Shown here: positions 9,276 through 17,699 of the stretch, in pieces
How the letters are laid out: every line of letters starts with the position of its first letter
Position numbering within the stretch: position 1 is the stretch's first letter
From: Seohaeicola zhoushanensis
Lineage (GTDB): Bacteria > Pseudomonadota > Alphaproteobacteria > Rhodobacterales > Rhodobacteraceae
Assembly: GCF_014656415.1 (NCBI RefSeq)
Contig: NZ_BNCJ01000002.1
Coordinates: 520,905 to 584,904, forward strand
DNA length: 64,000 nucleotides
Direction of reading: 5' to 3'
Notes under the pieces: model-generated
Told to the model about the DNA's origin: nothing
Databases searched by the model: none
The model's input: only the letters and a program-made list of their open reading frames with translations
Program-made: the position numbers and the translations under genes

Positions 9276-10135
9276 GCCGCACCGGCAACTGGCTGGCCGC
9301 CCCGGTGGTCCTGGCGCTGATCGCCACCTGCCTGGTGCCGATGGGCGTGCTCTTCGCCTATTCCTTCTTCCAGGTCGATTTCGTTGCGATCAACACCGAC
9401 CCGACGCTGAAGAACTATGCCAAGATCATCGGCTCGGAGACCTATCGCAGCCTGATCGGGCGCGCCTTCCTCTCGGGCGCGGTGGTGGTCGCGATTACCG
9501 CCGTGATCGGCTATCCGGTGGCCTGGTTCGTCGCCCGGCGCGGGGGCGAGTGGAAATCGGCGCTGCTGACGCTGCTGCTGGTGCCGCTCTATACCGGCGA
9601 CATGGTGCGCATCTTCGCCTGGCGCGTGATCCTGGGCGCCGAGGGCGTCATCAACCGTTTCGCGCAATGGGCGGGCCTCATCACCGAGCCGATCCAGGTG
9701 CTGCTGTTCAGCCCCATCGCCTCGCATCTGGTGCTGGCCTACAACTTCCTGCCGTTCATGGTGATGGGCCTCTGGCTGGGCTACGAGGCGCTCGACGACG
9801 CGCTGGTCGAGGCCGCGCGTGACCTCGGCGCGCCGCCGGTCGCTGTGTTCCGCCGGGTGGTGCTGCCGATGACCCTGCCGGGGCTGATCGCCGGTGGCAT
9901 GATGGTCTTCGTGATGGTGGTGGGCGACTACATGACGCCGCAACTGCTCGGCGGGGCCTCGGGCGTCACGGTGATCTCGGCGATCAACGACCTCTTCGGC
10001 ACCGCCTTCGACTGGCCGCTCGGCTCGGCCATTGCCTGCACGCTGCTGGCGCTGCTCGGCCTGTTCCTTGCGGTGGCGGCCTATGCGCTGTCGCGGATGA
10101 ACCTCGGCCGCAGCCTGATCTCGGGAGAAGCCTGA
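9272..10135 (+). CDS. ABC transporter permease, PotB type
   Basis: A 287-residue inner-membrane protein with about six hydrophobic segments. It carries the cytoplasmic EAA loop (LVEAARDLGAPPVAVFRRVVLPMTLPGLIAG, roughly residues 180-210) that docks with the ATPase. The GTG start overlaps the ATPase stop and the TGA overlaps the next ATG by one base. It forms the heterodimeric channel with the following permease. Confidence 0.92.
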
Positions 10136-10911
10136 TGAACGGCCCCAGACTCGCCGCCTCCTGGACCCTGCTGGTCTTCGCCTTCATGTATCTGCCGGTG
10201 GCGGTGGTGCTGCTGTTCAGCCTGAACGACAGCGAGATCATCGCCTTTCCGCTGCAGGGGCTGACGCTGGACTGGTACCGCGAGGTGGTCAGCGACCCGC
10301 GCCTGGCGCGCGGCTTCGGCATCACCATGATGGTGGCCGCGCCGGTGGCGGTGCTCTCGACCCTGCTGGGCGCGCTCGCCGCGCTGGCGCTGACGCGCTA
10401 TGACATGCGCTTCAAGGCGGCCTTCGCGGCGCTGCTGCTGGTGCCCTTCCTGATCCCCCGGCTGATCCTGGCGGTGGGGCAGCTGATCGTGCTCTCGGAC
10501 CTCGGCATCGCGCGCAGCCTGGTGACGGTGGTGCTGGGGCAGACCGTTGTGATCCTGCCCTTCACCTCGATGATCATCGCCTCGGTGCTGATGCGGGTGG
10601 ACCGCCGGCTGGAAGAGGCGGCGACCGACCTTGGCGCCTCGGCCTGGTCGGTGTTCCGCCGGGTGACGCTGCCGCTGATGCGCAACGGGCTGATCGCGGC
10701 GATGTTCATCGCCTTCGTGCTGGCCTCGTCCGAGACCGTGCTGACCACCTTCGTCTCGGGCCGCCAGCAACCGCTGTCGCTGCTGGTCGCCTCCGACTTC
10801 CGTTTCGCGATTTCCCCCAGCCTGAACGCGCTGGCCGTGCTGATCGTCTTCGGCAACATCGCCCTGGTGCTGCTGGGCGAGGCGGTGCGCCGGCGGTCCC
10901 TGAGAAAGTGA
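10135..10911 (+). CDS. ABC transporter permease, PotC type
   Basis: A 258-residue inner-membrane permease with six predicted membrane helices. Its EAA loop is LEEAATDLGASAWSVFRRVTLPLMRNGLIA, and the N-terminus (FMYLPVAVVLLFSLND) is characteristic of PotC. ATG at 10135 shares one base with the previous stop. The hydantoinase gene begins directly after its stop, which ties transport and catabolism into one transcript. Confidence 0.92.
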   Translation: MNGPRLAASWTLLVFAFMYLPVAVVLLFSLNDSEIIAFPLQGLTLDWYREVVSDPRLARGFGITMMVAAPVAVLSTLLGALAALALTRYDMRFKAAFAALLLVPFLIPRLILAVGQLIVLSDLGIARSLVTVVLGQTVVILPFTSMIIASVLMRVDRRLEEAATDLGASAWSVFRRVTLPLMRNGLIAAMFIAFVLASSETVLTTFVSGRQQPLSLLVASDFRFAISPSLNALAVLIVFGNIALVLLGEAVRRRSLRK

Positions 10912-10917
10912 GTGAAC

Positions 10918-12333
10918 ATGCCCGATCATGACCTGCTTATTCGCGGCGGCACCGTCGTCACCGCCGCCGACACGGTGCGGGCCGACGTGGCCATCAAGGA
11001 CGGGGTGATCCGCGCCGTCGGCCACGACCTCGGCAGTGCCACCCGCGTGGTCGATGCCGGAGGGCTGCTGGTGATGCCCGGCGGGATCGACAGCCATGTT
11101 CACCTGGCGCAGGACGTGGTGCCCGGCCCGCCGATGGCCGACGGCTTCGAGAGCGGCACCCGCTCGGCGCTGGCCGGGGGCAATACCACGGTCATCAGCT
11201 TCGCCCAGCAGCCGCGCGGCTGGACCCTGCGTGCCTCGGTGCAGGACTATCACACCCGCGCCGAGGGCAAGTCGCACCTCGACTACGGCTTTCACCTGAT
11301 CGTCACCGATCCGACGCCCTCGGCGCTCTCGCAGGAATTGCCGCAGCTGGTCGACGAGGGCTATTCCTCGTTCAAGATCTTCATGACCTATGATGCCATG
11401 GTCCTGAACGACCGCGAGATCCTCGAGGTGATGGACGCCGCCCGCGAATGCCGCGCGCTGGTCATGGTGCATTGCGAGGGCTATGACGCCATCCGCTTCA
11501 TGACCGAACGGCTGGAGCGCGCCGGCAAGACCGCGCCCTATTTCCACGGCGTCTCGCGCCCGCAGTCGGTCGAGCGCGAGGCGACGCATCGCGCGATTTC
11601 CCATGCCGAGTTGGTCGACGTGCCAGTGATGATCGTGCATGTCTCGGGGCGCGAGCCGATGGAGCAGGTGCGCTGGGCGCAGCAGAAGGGCCTCAAGGTG
11701 CTGGCCGAGACCTGCCCGCAGTATGTCGCCCTCACCCAGGAGGACATGCGCGGCCTCTGGGACGACGGGCTGGACGGCGGCAAATACGTCTGCTCGCCGC
11801 CGCCGCGCGACCACGACAGCTGGAACGCGATCTGGGAGGGGCTGCGTGGCGGCGTGTTCCAGACCTTCTCGTCGGACCACTCGCCCTTCTACTTCGAGGG
11901 GCCGAGCGGCAAGCAGAACGACAAGGCGCGCAGCTCGTTCAAATGGGTGCCCAACGGCATCCCCTCGGTCGAGACGCGGCTGCCGATCCTCTTCTCGCGC
12001 GGGGTGGGCGAGGGGCGGATCACGCTCAACGATTTCGTGGCGCTGACCTCGACCAACCACGCGAAGCTCTACGGCCTCTACCCGCAGAAGGGCTCGGTCG
12101 CGCCGGGCTTCGACGCCGACCTTGTGCTCTGGGACCCGAACCGCCGCGAGGTCATCACCCAGGACAAGATGCACCACGGCGCCGATTACACCCCCTTCGA
12201 GGGGCAGTCGGTCACCGGCTGGCCGGTGATGACCATCCTGCGCGGCGAGATCGCCTGCGAGGAAGGCCGCGTGCTGAACGCCCCCGGCGCGGGGAGGTTC
12301 CTGCCGCGCGGTCGGTCTTCGGCCTGGGGGTGA
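10918..12333 (+). CDS. Hydantoinase / dihydropyrimidinase-family cyclic amidohydrolase
   Basis: This 471-residue amidohydrolase opens cyclic ureides (hydantoins, dihydropyrimidines) to N-carbamoyl amino acids. Metal ligands visible are His60 and His62 (DSHVHL), carboxylated Lys153 (SSFKIFMTYD), His185 (MVHCEG), His241 (VHVSG) and the Asp of SSDHSPFYF; the length matches bacterial D-hydantoinases. The ATG at 10918 has a GAGAAAG upstream. An in-frame GTG at 10912 directly after the permease stop would add two residues. Products would feed the carbamoylases at 2.5-4.7 kb. The exact ring substrate is not shown by sequence. Confidence 0.9.
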   Translation: MPDHDLLIRGGTVVTAADTVRADVAIKDGVIRAVGHDLGSATRVVDAGGLLVMPGGIDSHVHLAQDVVPGPPMADGFESGTRSALAGGNTTVISFAQQPRGWTLRASVQDYHTRAEGKSHLDYGFHLIVTDPTPSALSQELPQLVDEGYSSFKIFMTYDAMVLNDREILEVMDAARECRALVMVHCEGYDAIRFMTERLERAGKTAPYFHGVSRPQSVEREATHRAISHAELVDVPVMIVHVSGREPMEQVRWAQQKGLKVLAETCPQYVALTQEDMRGLWDDGLDGGKYVCSPPPRDHDSWNAIWEGLRGGVFQTFSSDHSPFYFEGPSGKQNDKARSSFKWVPNGIPSVETRLPILFSRGVGEGRITLNDFVALTSTNHAKLYGLYPQKGSVAPGFDADLVLWDPNRREVITQDKMHHGADYTPFEGQSVTGWPVMTILRGEIACEEGRVLNAPGAGRFLPRGRSSAWG

Positions 12334-12422
12334 GTGGGGGGAGGGCTTTGGCGTTCCTTGGTGCCGTAAATGGTGCTCGGGAGCTCCATGCCTTCCCGCA
12401 TGATCGCCCCAGCCCACGCGCT

Positions 12423-13157
12423 CTATGCTCGCCGCAGCGCGATTGGTGTCTCTCCGTGTTGCTTCCTGAACGCCCTTGAAAATCCCTCCGGTGACGAGAA
12501 GCCATAACGCCGCGCGACCAGGTCGACGCGGTGGCCTTTCGCGATGTCCTGACGAGCCAGCGTTAGCCTCCAGCGGCGAAGATAGGAGGCGGGCGGTTCG
12601 CCGACCTCGAAGAGAAACGTCTCGGCGAAACGGCTCAGGGACATGCCGGCGAGCTTGGCAAGGTCCTCGTTGCGCCATGGCTGTCCCGGACAGTCATGCA
12701 TTGCGACAATGGCCCGGCTCAGGCGCGGATCGGCGAGACCCGCCAGAAGTCCCGGTTGCGCGCATCCGGCCTCGATCTGCACACGCATCATCCGCACGAT
12801 CAACACTTCGCCAAGACGGCTCAGCACCGAGTCCACGCCGCATCTTTGCCCGATGATCTCGGATTGCATCATCCGCACGAGCCCGATGCTGTCCGGACTG
12901 CTCCGCAAGTCGATTTCGACGGTTTCGGGAAGCGCTGTCAGCAACGGATTCTGCGGACCGCTCCAATCGACCTGCGCCCGAAAGAGCACCGGGATGTCAC
13001 CAGATGGGAAGCCAGTGCCGCGCGTCTTGAAGCACGCCCGGTCCGGTGTTCCGGCCGGTGCGGTGTAGACGACAAGGTTTGCATCCTCCGGCGCCGCCGG
13101 CCTGACGGCAAGCTTGAACCTGTCGATCAGGGTGGTGAGCCGGTCATATCGTTCCAT
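12423..13157 (-). CDS. AraC-family transcriptional regulator
   Basis: This 244-residue protein has an N-terminal cupin-like sensing region and a C-terminal AraC/XylS double helix-turn-helix (DLAKLAGMSLSRFAETFLFEVGEPP, then VARRYGFSSPEGFSRAFRKQHGETP). It diverges from the peroxiredoxin-like gene at 13245 with only 87 bases between them, so that gene is the likely target. The cupin type resembles regulators that respond to small hydrophobic or reactive molecules. The ligand is unknown. Confidence 0.9.
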   Translation of the reverse strand: MERYDRLTTLIDRFKLAVRPAAPEDANLVVYTAPAGTPDRACFKTRGTGFPSGDIPVLFRAQVDWSGPQNPLLTALPETVEIDLRSSPDSIGLVRMMQSEIIGQRCGVDSVLSRLGEVLIVRMMRVQIEAGCAQPGLLAGLADPRLSRAIVAMHDCPGQPWRNEDLAKLAGMSLSRFAETFLFEVGEPPASYLRRWRLTLARQDIAKGHRVDLVARRYGFSSPEGFSRAFRKQHGETPIALRRA

Positions 13158-13244
13158 TTGGGTGTTTTGGTCTGATTTTCTGGATTTTGGCGATCATAAA
13201 TCTGGTATGGACAGCGCGCAACCTTCCATTGAGAGTGACCGCCC

Positions 13245-13781
13245 ATGCTTGTTCCCCGCCAGAGAACCCCCGACCTGAAGCTTCCGACGCTCGAACATGG
13301 TACTTTCGACCTTTCGTCCGAGACCTCCGAACGGGGCACCGTGATCTGTTTCTATCGCGGACTGCATTGCCCGATCTGCGCAACCTACCTGACCGAGTTC
13401 CAGAAGCGGGTCGCCGATTTTGCCGAACGCGGCGTCGGCACGATCGCGATAAGCTCGGACGGCGAGGATCGCGCCCGCGATATGGCCGCCAAGATCGGCG
13501 CGGACACCCTTCGCTTTGCCTACGACCTCCCGCTGGCGAAAGCGCGCGAATGGGGGCTGTATATCTCGACGTCGCGGGGCAAGACCTCGATCGGGATCGA
13601 GGAGCCGGCGCTGTTCTCCGAACCGGGCCTCTTCATGGTCACGCCGGAACAGTCGCTCTATTACGGCTCGGTCCAGACCATGCCCTTCGTTCGGCCGCAT
13701 TTCTCGGAACTCGTCGGGGCGCTGGATTTCGCGATCAAGAACAACTACCCGGCGCGCGGAGAGTATACGGGCGCGGTCTGA
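13245..13781 (+). CDS. Peroxiredoxin-like (AhpC/TSA-fold) protein with CPIC motif
   Basis: This 178-residue thioredoxin-fold protein has residues 8-60 (TPDLKLPTLEHGTFDLS through CFYRGLHCPICATYLTEF) as the AhpC/TSA core. Cys42 and Cys45 form a CxxC pair rather than the classic Prx TxxC arrangement, as in the atypical family often placed beside AraC regulators. It may reduce peroxides or act as a thiol oxidoreductase in the cytoplasm; no export signal is seen. Expression is probably governed by the divergent AraC protein. Confidence 0.82.
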   Translation: MLVPRQRTPDLKLPTLEHGTFDLSSETSERGTVICFYRGLHCPICATYLTEFQKRVADFAERGVGTIAISSDGEDRARDMAAKIGADTLRFAYDLPLAKAREWGLYISTSRGKTSIGIEEPALFSEPGLFMVTPEQSLYYGSVQTMPFVRPHFSELVGALDFAIKNNYPARGEYTGAV

Positions 13782-13899
13782 CCTCCGCCGCTGCAGCCGG
13801 CGGACGTCCATCGCGCAAGGGTCCCACAAACGCCTTCGTGACTTACCGTCCAACCGGGCGTCATGCCCGTGAGGCCATGACCCTCAGGCCGGGCCATAC

Positions 13900-13927
13900 A
13901 AAAAAAGGGCCGCGCATCGCGCGGCCC
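13900..13927 (-). terminator. Rho-independent terminator for the DUF2125 gene
   Basis: A perfect 9-bp stem GGGCCGCGC (13907-13915) / GCGCGGCCC (13919-13927) with loop ATC is followed, on the minus strand, by a run of seven T (13900-13906). It lies about 45 bases past the DUF2125 stop, in the convergent gap with the peroxiredoxin-like gene. Confidence 0.85.
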
Positions 13928-13930
13928 CTG

Positions 13931-13965
13931 TCGTTCGGCGCGGCGGGGTGAACCCCGCCCTACGC
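13931..13965 (-). repeat. Stop-proximal palindromic repeat, copy 1
   Basis: GGCGGGGTGAACCCCGCC (13942-13959) plus flanking TTCGGCG and CTACGC closely matches 17011-17045 and, inverted, 31102-31128. It sits six bases beyond the DUF2125 stop codon. It can fold into a GC-rich hairpin. Confidence 0.75.
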
Positions 13966-13970
13966 AGGCC

Positions 13971-15500
13971 TCACTTGATGCGCTGGCCGTTGGCCAGGAT
14001 GTGGCCCTGGGCGTTGATCTCGATCTTGGACTTCAGGCTGTCCGGCCCGTCGCCCGGCACCGCGAACATGCCCATCATCATGCGTGCCGGCATCACTTCC
14101 TGGTCCGAGATGATGCCCATGGCGACGAGGTTGTCGATCAGCGCGTTGGCGCCGTCGAGGGTCAGGTCGATCGCCCCCTCGGGGCGGGGCATTCCGGGGA
14201 TCGTCTGCATGTCGGAGTTGTCGAAGGTGAAGGCGCCCACGCCGGTCAGCTTGGCGCCCACCGCCTGCACCAGCAGGTCGCGGATGCTGACCGCGTGCAG
14301 CTCGCCCGGCGGGACCGGCGAATTGGCGATCGCCTCGGCCGAGGCCGGGTCCATGATGTCGAGCAGCAACTTGACCTTGCCGGCGAGGTCCAGGGTGATC
14401 GAGGCCGGGTCGCGCGGCAGGTTGCCGGCGGGGTCGAAGATGGCCCAGAGCATGTCGGACATGGTGAATTCGCCGAGCTTCAGCAGGAAGCCGAAGTCCT
14501 GCGGATCGTCCGACCTGGTGATCGGGATATCGATCCTGAAGGCGGTCTCGGCCAGGCCCAGCTCGACCGGGAAGGGCAACTCGGCCCCCTCGGCGCTGAT
14601 CCTGGTGCCCTTGCCGGTCAGCCCATAGGTCAGGCGGGTGGCGTTCAGGCCGGATTCGAAGCTGCCGCCCTGCGAGGAGGTCTGCGCCGAGAAGCTCTGT
14701 CCGTCGCCGGTGCCGTTGATCTCGCTGTTGCCGCCGGTGAAGGCAAAGCCGCCGTTCATCTGGAAGCCGGCCTTGAGCATGGCATTCATGTCCGACAGGT
14801 CCATGTCCTTCGGGATCGCGCCGGTGGCGTTCATGCTGACGCCCTGCAGCGCGCCCTTGAACGAGCCGTTGTCCGAGGACTCGGGGTCCTTGAAGGCCAT
14901 GTCATAGGACAGGCTGGCCGCGCTGAAGGTCTGGTCGAAGTTGCGGACATCGCCGCCCAGTTCCATCTTCGTCGTGCCGGCGGTCTGGTCGAGCGAGATC
15001 ATCACCCTGGCGACATCGGCGGGCAGGATATCGCCCTCGACGTTGACCTCGCCCAGCGTCAGCGTCGTATTGGCCGAGCTGTGCTCGTAGGTCATGTTCG
15101 TCGGGTCGCCCGAGATCTTCATCGAGCTGCCGCTGTGGGTCACCACCAGCTCGCCGCTGCCATCGCCCTCGGGGCCGCCGGTCACGGTGATGCGCACCGG
15201 CATCGGGCTCGGGTAGTCGAGGTTCACGGTGCCGTCGCCGTTCTCGGTCAGCGACATCGAGGGGATCAGGATCGAGACGCTGGCGTCCTCGTCCGGCACC
15301 GGCATGGTCAGGGTGACGTCGGTCAGGGTCAGGGTATTGCCCGACATCGACTCGCCGCCGGTGACCTCGTAGCCGGTCGAGGCGAGGTAGTCGCGCCACT
15401 CGCCCCAGACGTCCTGCGCCGAGAGGTCGGCCCATGCGGCCTGAGTGCTAAGGATGCAAAGCGCCGCGGCGGTGCTGCCGCGCAGGAAATGAATTGACAT
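13971..15500 (-). CDS. DUF2125 domain protein, exported
   Basis: This 509-residue protein starts with a Sec signal peptide (MSIHFLRGSTAAALCILS, cleavage near WADL). The long beta-rich body, rich in Ser/Thr/Asp/Gly with repeated SYDMAFKDPESS- and LTYGLTGKG-like strands, follows DUF2125 proteins of Rhodobacterales. Function is unknown. The fold pattern suggests a periplasmic or outer-membrane-associated beta protein. The ATG at 15500 has an AAGGG seven bases upstream, which fixes the start. Transcription ends at the terminator at 13.9 kb. Confidence 0.82.
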   Translation of the reverse strand: MSIHFLRGSTAAALCILSTQAAWADLSAQDVWGEWRDYLASTGYEVTGGESMSGNTLTLTDVTLTMPVPDEDASVSILIPSMSLTENGDGTVNLDYPSPMPVRITVTGGPEGDGSGELVVTHSGSSMKISGDPTNMTYEHSSANTTLTLGEVNVEGDILPADVARVMISLDQTAGTTKMELGGDVRNFDQTFSAASLSYDMAFKDPESSDNGSFKGALQGVSMNATGAIPKDMDLSDMNAMLKAGFQMNGGFAFTGGNSEINGTGDGQSFSAQTSSQGGSFESGLNATRLTYGLTGKGTRISAEGAELPFPVELGLAETAFRIDIPITRSDDPQDFGFLLKLGEFTMSDMLWAIFDPAGNLPRDPASITLDLAGKVKLLLDIMDPASAEAIANSPVPPGELHAVSIRDLLVQAVGAKLTGVGAFTFDNSDMQTIPGMPRPEGAIDLTLDGANALIDNLVAMGIISDQEVMPARMMMGMFAVPGDGPDSLKSKIEINAQGHILANGQRIK

Positions 15501-15654
15501 AAACGTACCCTTCTTGGCTGAGGTCTGCCATATCGTCCGCTGCCGGCCCTGCGGCGTCAAGGGGGCAGCGGGGCGGGCGCAACAATCTGCCTTTCGGCTG
15601 GACCACTGTGACGGGGGCGGCTACCAGAAGGCCGGTCGATACGGGAGAACGCGC

Positions 15655-16401
15655 ATGGAGATGATGGGCAGGACGGTGATCATCACCGGGGCAAGCCGGG
15701 GAATCGGGGCCGAGGCGGGGCGCATCTTCGCCGGCGCCGGGGCGAATGTGGTGCTGCTGGCGCGCAGCGCCGCGCCGGTCGAGGCGCTGGCGGCCGAGAT
15801 CGGCGCCCAGGCGCTGGGACTGGCCTGCGACGTGGCCGATTACGCCCAGGTCGAGGCGGCGGTGGCGGCGACGCTGGAGCGCTTCGGGCGGATCGACGTG
15901 CTGGTGAACAACGCCGGGGTGATCGAGCCGATCGCGCGGCTCGCCGATGCCGATCCGGCGGGCTGGGGGATGGCGGCGGACATCAACCTCAAGGGCGTCT
16001 TCCACGGGATGCGCGCGGTGATCCCGCACATGCGGGCCAAGGGCGGCAGCGTGCTGACCATCAGCTCGGGCGCGGCGCATCATCCGATCGAGGCCTGGAG
16101 CCATTACTGCTCGTCCAAGGCCGGGGCGGCGATGCTGACGCGCTGCCTCGACCACGAGGAACGCGCCAACGGCATCCGCGCCATCGGCCTCTCGCCCGGC
16201 ACCGTGGCGACGCAGATGCAGAAGGAGATCAAGGCCTCGGGGATCAACCCGGTGAGCCGGCTGGAATGGAGCGACCACATCCCCGCCGACTGGCCGGCGC
16301 GGGCGCTGCTTTGGATGTGCTCGGGCGATGCCGACGAGTTCCTCGGCGGCGAGATCTCGCTGCGCGACCCCGAGATCCGGGCGCGGGTGGGCCTGGCATG
16401 A
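15655..16401 (+). CDS. Short-chain dehydrogenase/reductase (SDR)
   Basis: A 248-residue Rossmann oxidoreductase with the cofactor motif TGASRGIG (residues 12-19), structural NNAG (near 87), the active-site serine in LTISSG and the YxxxK pair in HYCSSKAG. The Arg of LARS after the second beta strand hints at NADP(H). The ATGA overlap with the crotonase-like gene (16398-16401) shows the two are co-translated. The substrate is unknown; a 3-hydroxyacyl or ketone intermediate is plausible with that partner. Confidence 0.87.
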   Translation: MEMMGRTVIITGASRGIGAEAGRIFAGAGANVVLLARSAAPVEALAAEIGAQALGLACDVADYAQVEAAVAATLERFGRIDVLVNNAGVIEPIARLADADPAGWGMAADINLKGVFHGMRAVIPHMRAKGGSVLTISSGAAHHPIEAWSHYCSSKAGAAMLTRCLDHEERANGIRAIGLSPGTVATQMQKEIKASGINPVSRLEWSDHIPADWPARALLWMCSGDADEFLGGEISLRDPEIRARVGLA

Positions 16402-17006
16402 TCGCGCTGGAGCACGAGGGCGGCATCTGGACCGTCACGCTGAACCGGCCGGAGAAGGCGAATTCGCTGACCCCCGAGATGCTGGAACGGCTGGCCGAGA
16501 TCGCCGAGAGCGCCACCGAGGCGCGGGCGCTGATCCTGACCGGCACCGGCAAGGTGTTCAGCGCCGGCGCCGATCTCGACGCGGCGCGCGCGGGGCTCGC
16601 CACCTCGCCGCTCTGGGAGCGGCTGTCGGGCGCCATCGCGGCGCTGCCGGGGCTGACCATCGCGGCGCTGAACGGCACGCTGGCGGGCGGCTCGATGGGC
16701 ATGGCGCTGGCCTGCGACCTGCGGATCGCGGTGCCGGGGGCGAAGTTCTTCTACCCGGTGATGAAGCTGGGCTTCCTGCCGCAGCCTTCCGACCCGGCGC
16801 GCATGGCGGCGCTGATCGGCCCGGCGCGCACCAAGCTGGTGCTGATGGGCGGGCAGAAGCTGACCACCGAGGAGGCGCTGGCCTTCGGGTTGATCGACCG
16901 CATCGTCGACCCCGAGACGCTGCTATCGACAGCGCGCGAGCTGGTGGCGGATACCTGCGCCGCCAAGCCCGATATCGCGGCGGCGATCAAGGCGATGTGC
17001 CGCTGA
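16398..17006 (+). CDS. Crotonase-fold protein lacking both catalytic glutamates
   Basis: A 202-residue member of the enoyl-CoA hydratase/isomerase family, shorter than the usual 255-260 residues because most of the C-terminal helical part is missing. The CoA-binding FSAGADLDAAR (54-64) and oxyanion LNGTLAGGSMGMALACD are present. Aligned to classical crotonase, however, the two glutamates that activate water are replaced by Gly101 and Val121 (FYPVMKLG). It may catalyse another reaction on acyl-CoA or be non-catalytic. It is translationally coupled to the upstream SDR. Confidence 0.82.
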   Translation: MIALEHEGGIWTVTLNRPEKANSLTPEMLERLAEIAESATEARALILTGTGKVFSAGADLDAARAGLATSPLWERLSGAIAALPGLTIAALNGTLAGGSMGMALACDLRIAVPGAKFFYPVMKLGFLPQPSDPARMAALIGPARTKLVLMGGQKLTTEEALAFGLIDRIVDPETLLSTARELVADTCAAKPDIAAAIKAMCR

Positions 17007-17010
17007 GACG

Positions 17011-17045
17011 GTCATTCGGCGGGGCGGGGTGAACCCCGCCCTACG
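17011..17045 (+). repeat. Stop-proximal palindromic repeat, copy 2
   Basis: Nearly identical to 13931-13965 (TTCGGCG, then GGCGGGGTGAACCCCGCC, then CTACGC), beginning five bases after the crotonase-like stop codon. A hairpin with nine-base arms can form. It lies between two same-direction genes. Confidence 0.75.
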
Positions 17046-17117
17046 CGGCTGCCAGGGCGGCTGGACATTCCGGCGTGGCTCTGGTCAGGTCCGGCCAGCC
17101 AAGACGGAGCGCCGCAA

Positions 17118-17696
17118 ATGCCCACCCTGATCGAGACCGAATACACCGGCGAAGTCACCTGGCTCGGCCATGTGCCCGCCTCCCGCGACAGCCTGCGCGC
17201 CGAGGCGGTGGATCGTCTCGACCTGACCTGGGCCGGCGATACCGGCGCGCGCCACGAGGGCACCGAGCGGCCCTCTTGCGTGCGGGTCAAGAACCTCTAC
17301 GCGCGCGGCACGAAGATCCGCAACGTGCGCCAGCTTACCCTCCTCTCGGCTGAGGAAATGGCCGATATCGCCGCCGGCATTGGCCTGGCCGAACTCGACC
17401 CCTGCCTGCTCGGTATCTCCATCGTGCTCCGCGGCATACCCGATTTCACCCATGTCCCGCCGTCCTCGCGCTTGCAGGGCCCCTCGGGCGTCACCCTGAC
17501 GGTCGACATGGAGAACCGGCCCTGCGTGCTGCCGGGGCGCGAGATCGAGGCCGAGACGCCGGGCCACGGCACCGCCTTCAAGACGGCGGCCGAGGGGCGG
17601 CGCGGCGTCACTGCCTGGGTCGAACGCCCCGGCCTGCTGGCCATCGGCGACAAGCTGCGCCTGTTCATCCCCGACCAGCGCGCCTGGGCGCCCTGA
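17118..17696 (+). CDS. MOSC domain protein
   Basis: A 192-residue MOSC-fold protein. The central beta segment (RPSCVRVKNLYARGTKIRNVRQLTLLS) and the conserved cysteine in MENRPCVLPG, followed by HGTAFKTAAEGRRGVTAWVERPG, are family hallmarks. MOSC domains bind molybdenum cofactor or persulfide sulfur, as in YiiM-type hydroxylaminopurine reductases and sulfur carriers. No molybdenum partner is encoded beside it, so the role is undefined. Confidence 0.88.
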   Translation: MPTLIETEYTGEVTWLGHVPASRDSLRAEAVDRLDLTWAGDTGARHEGTERPSCVRVKNLYARGTKIRNVRQLTLLSAEEMADIAAGIGLAELDPCLLGISIVLRGIPDFTHVPPSSRLQGPSGVTLTVDMENRPCVLPGREIEAETPGHGTAFKTAAEGRRGVTAWVERPGLLAIGDKLRLFIPDQRAWAP

Positions 17697-17699
17697 GGC

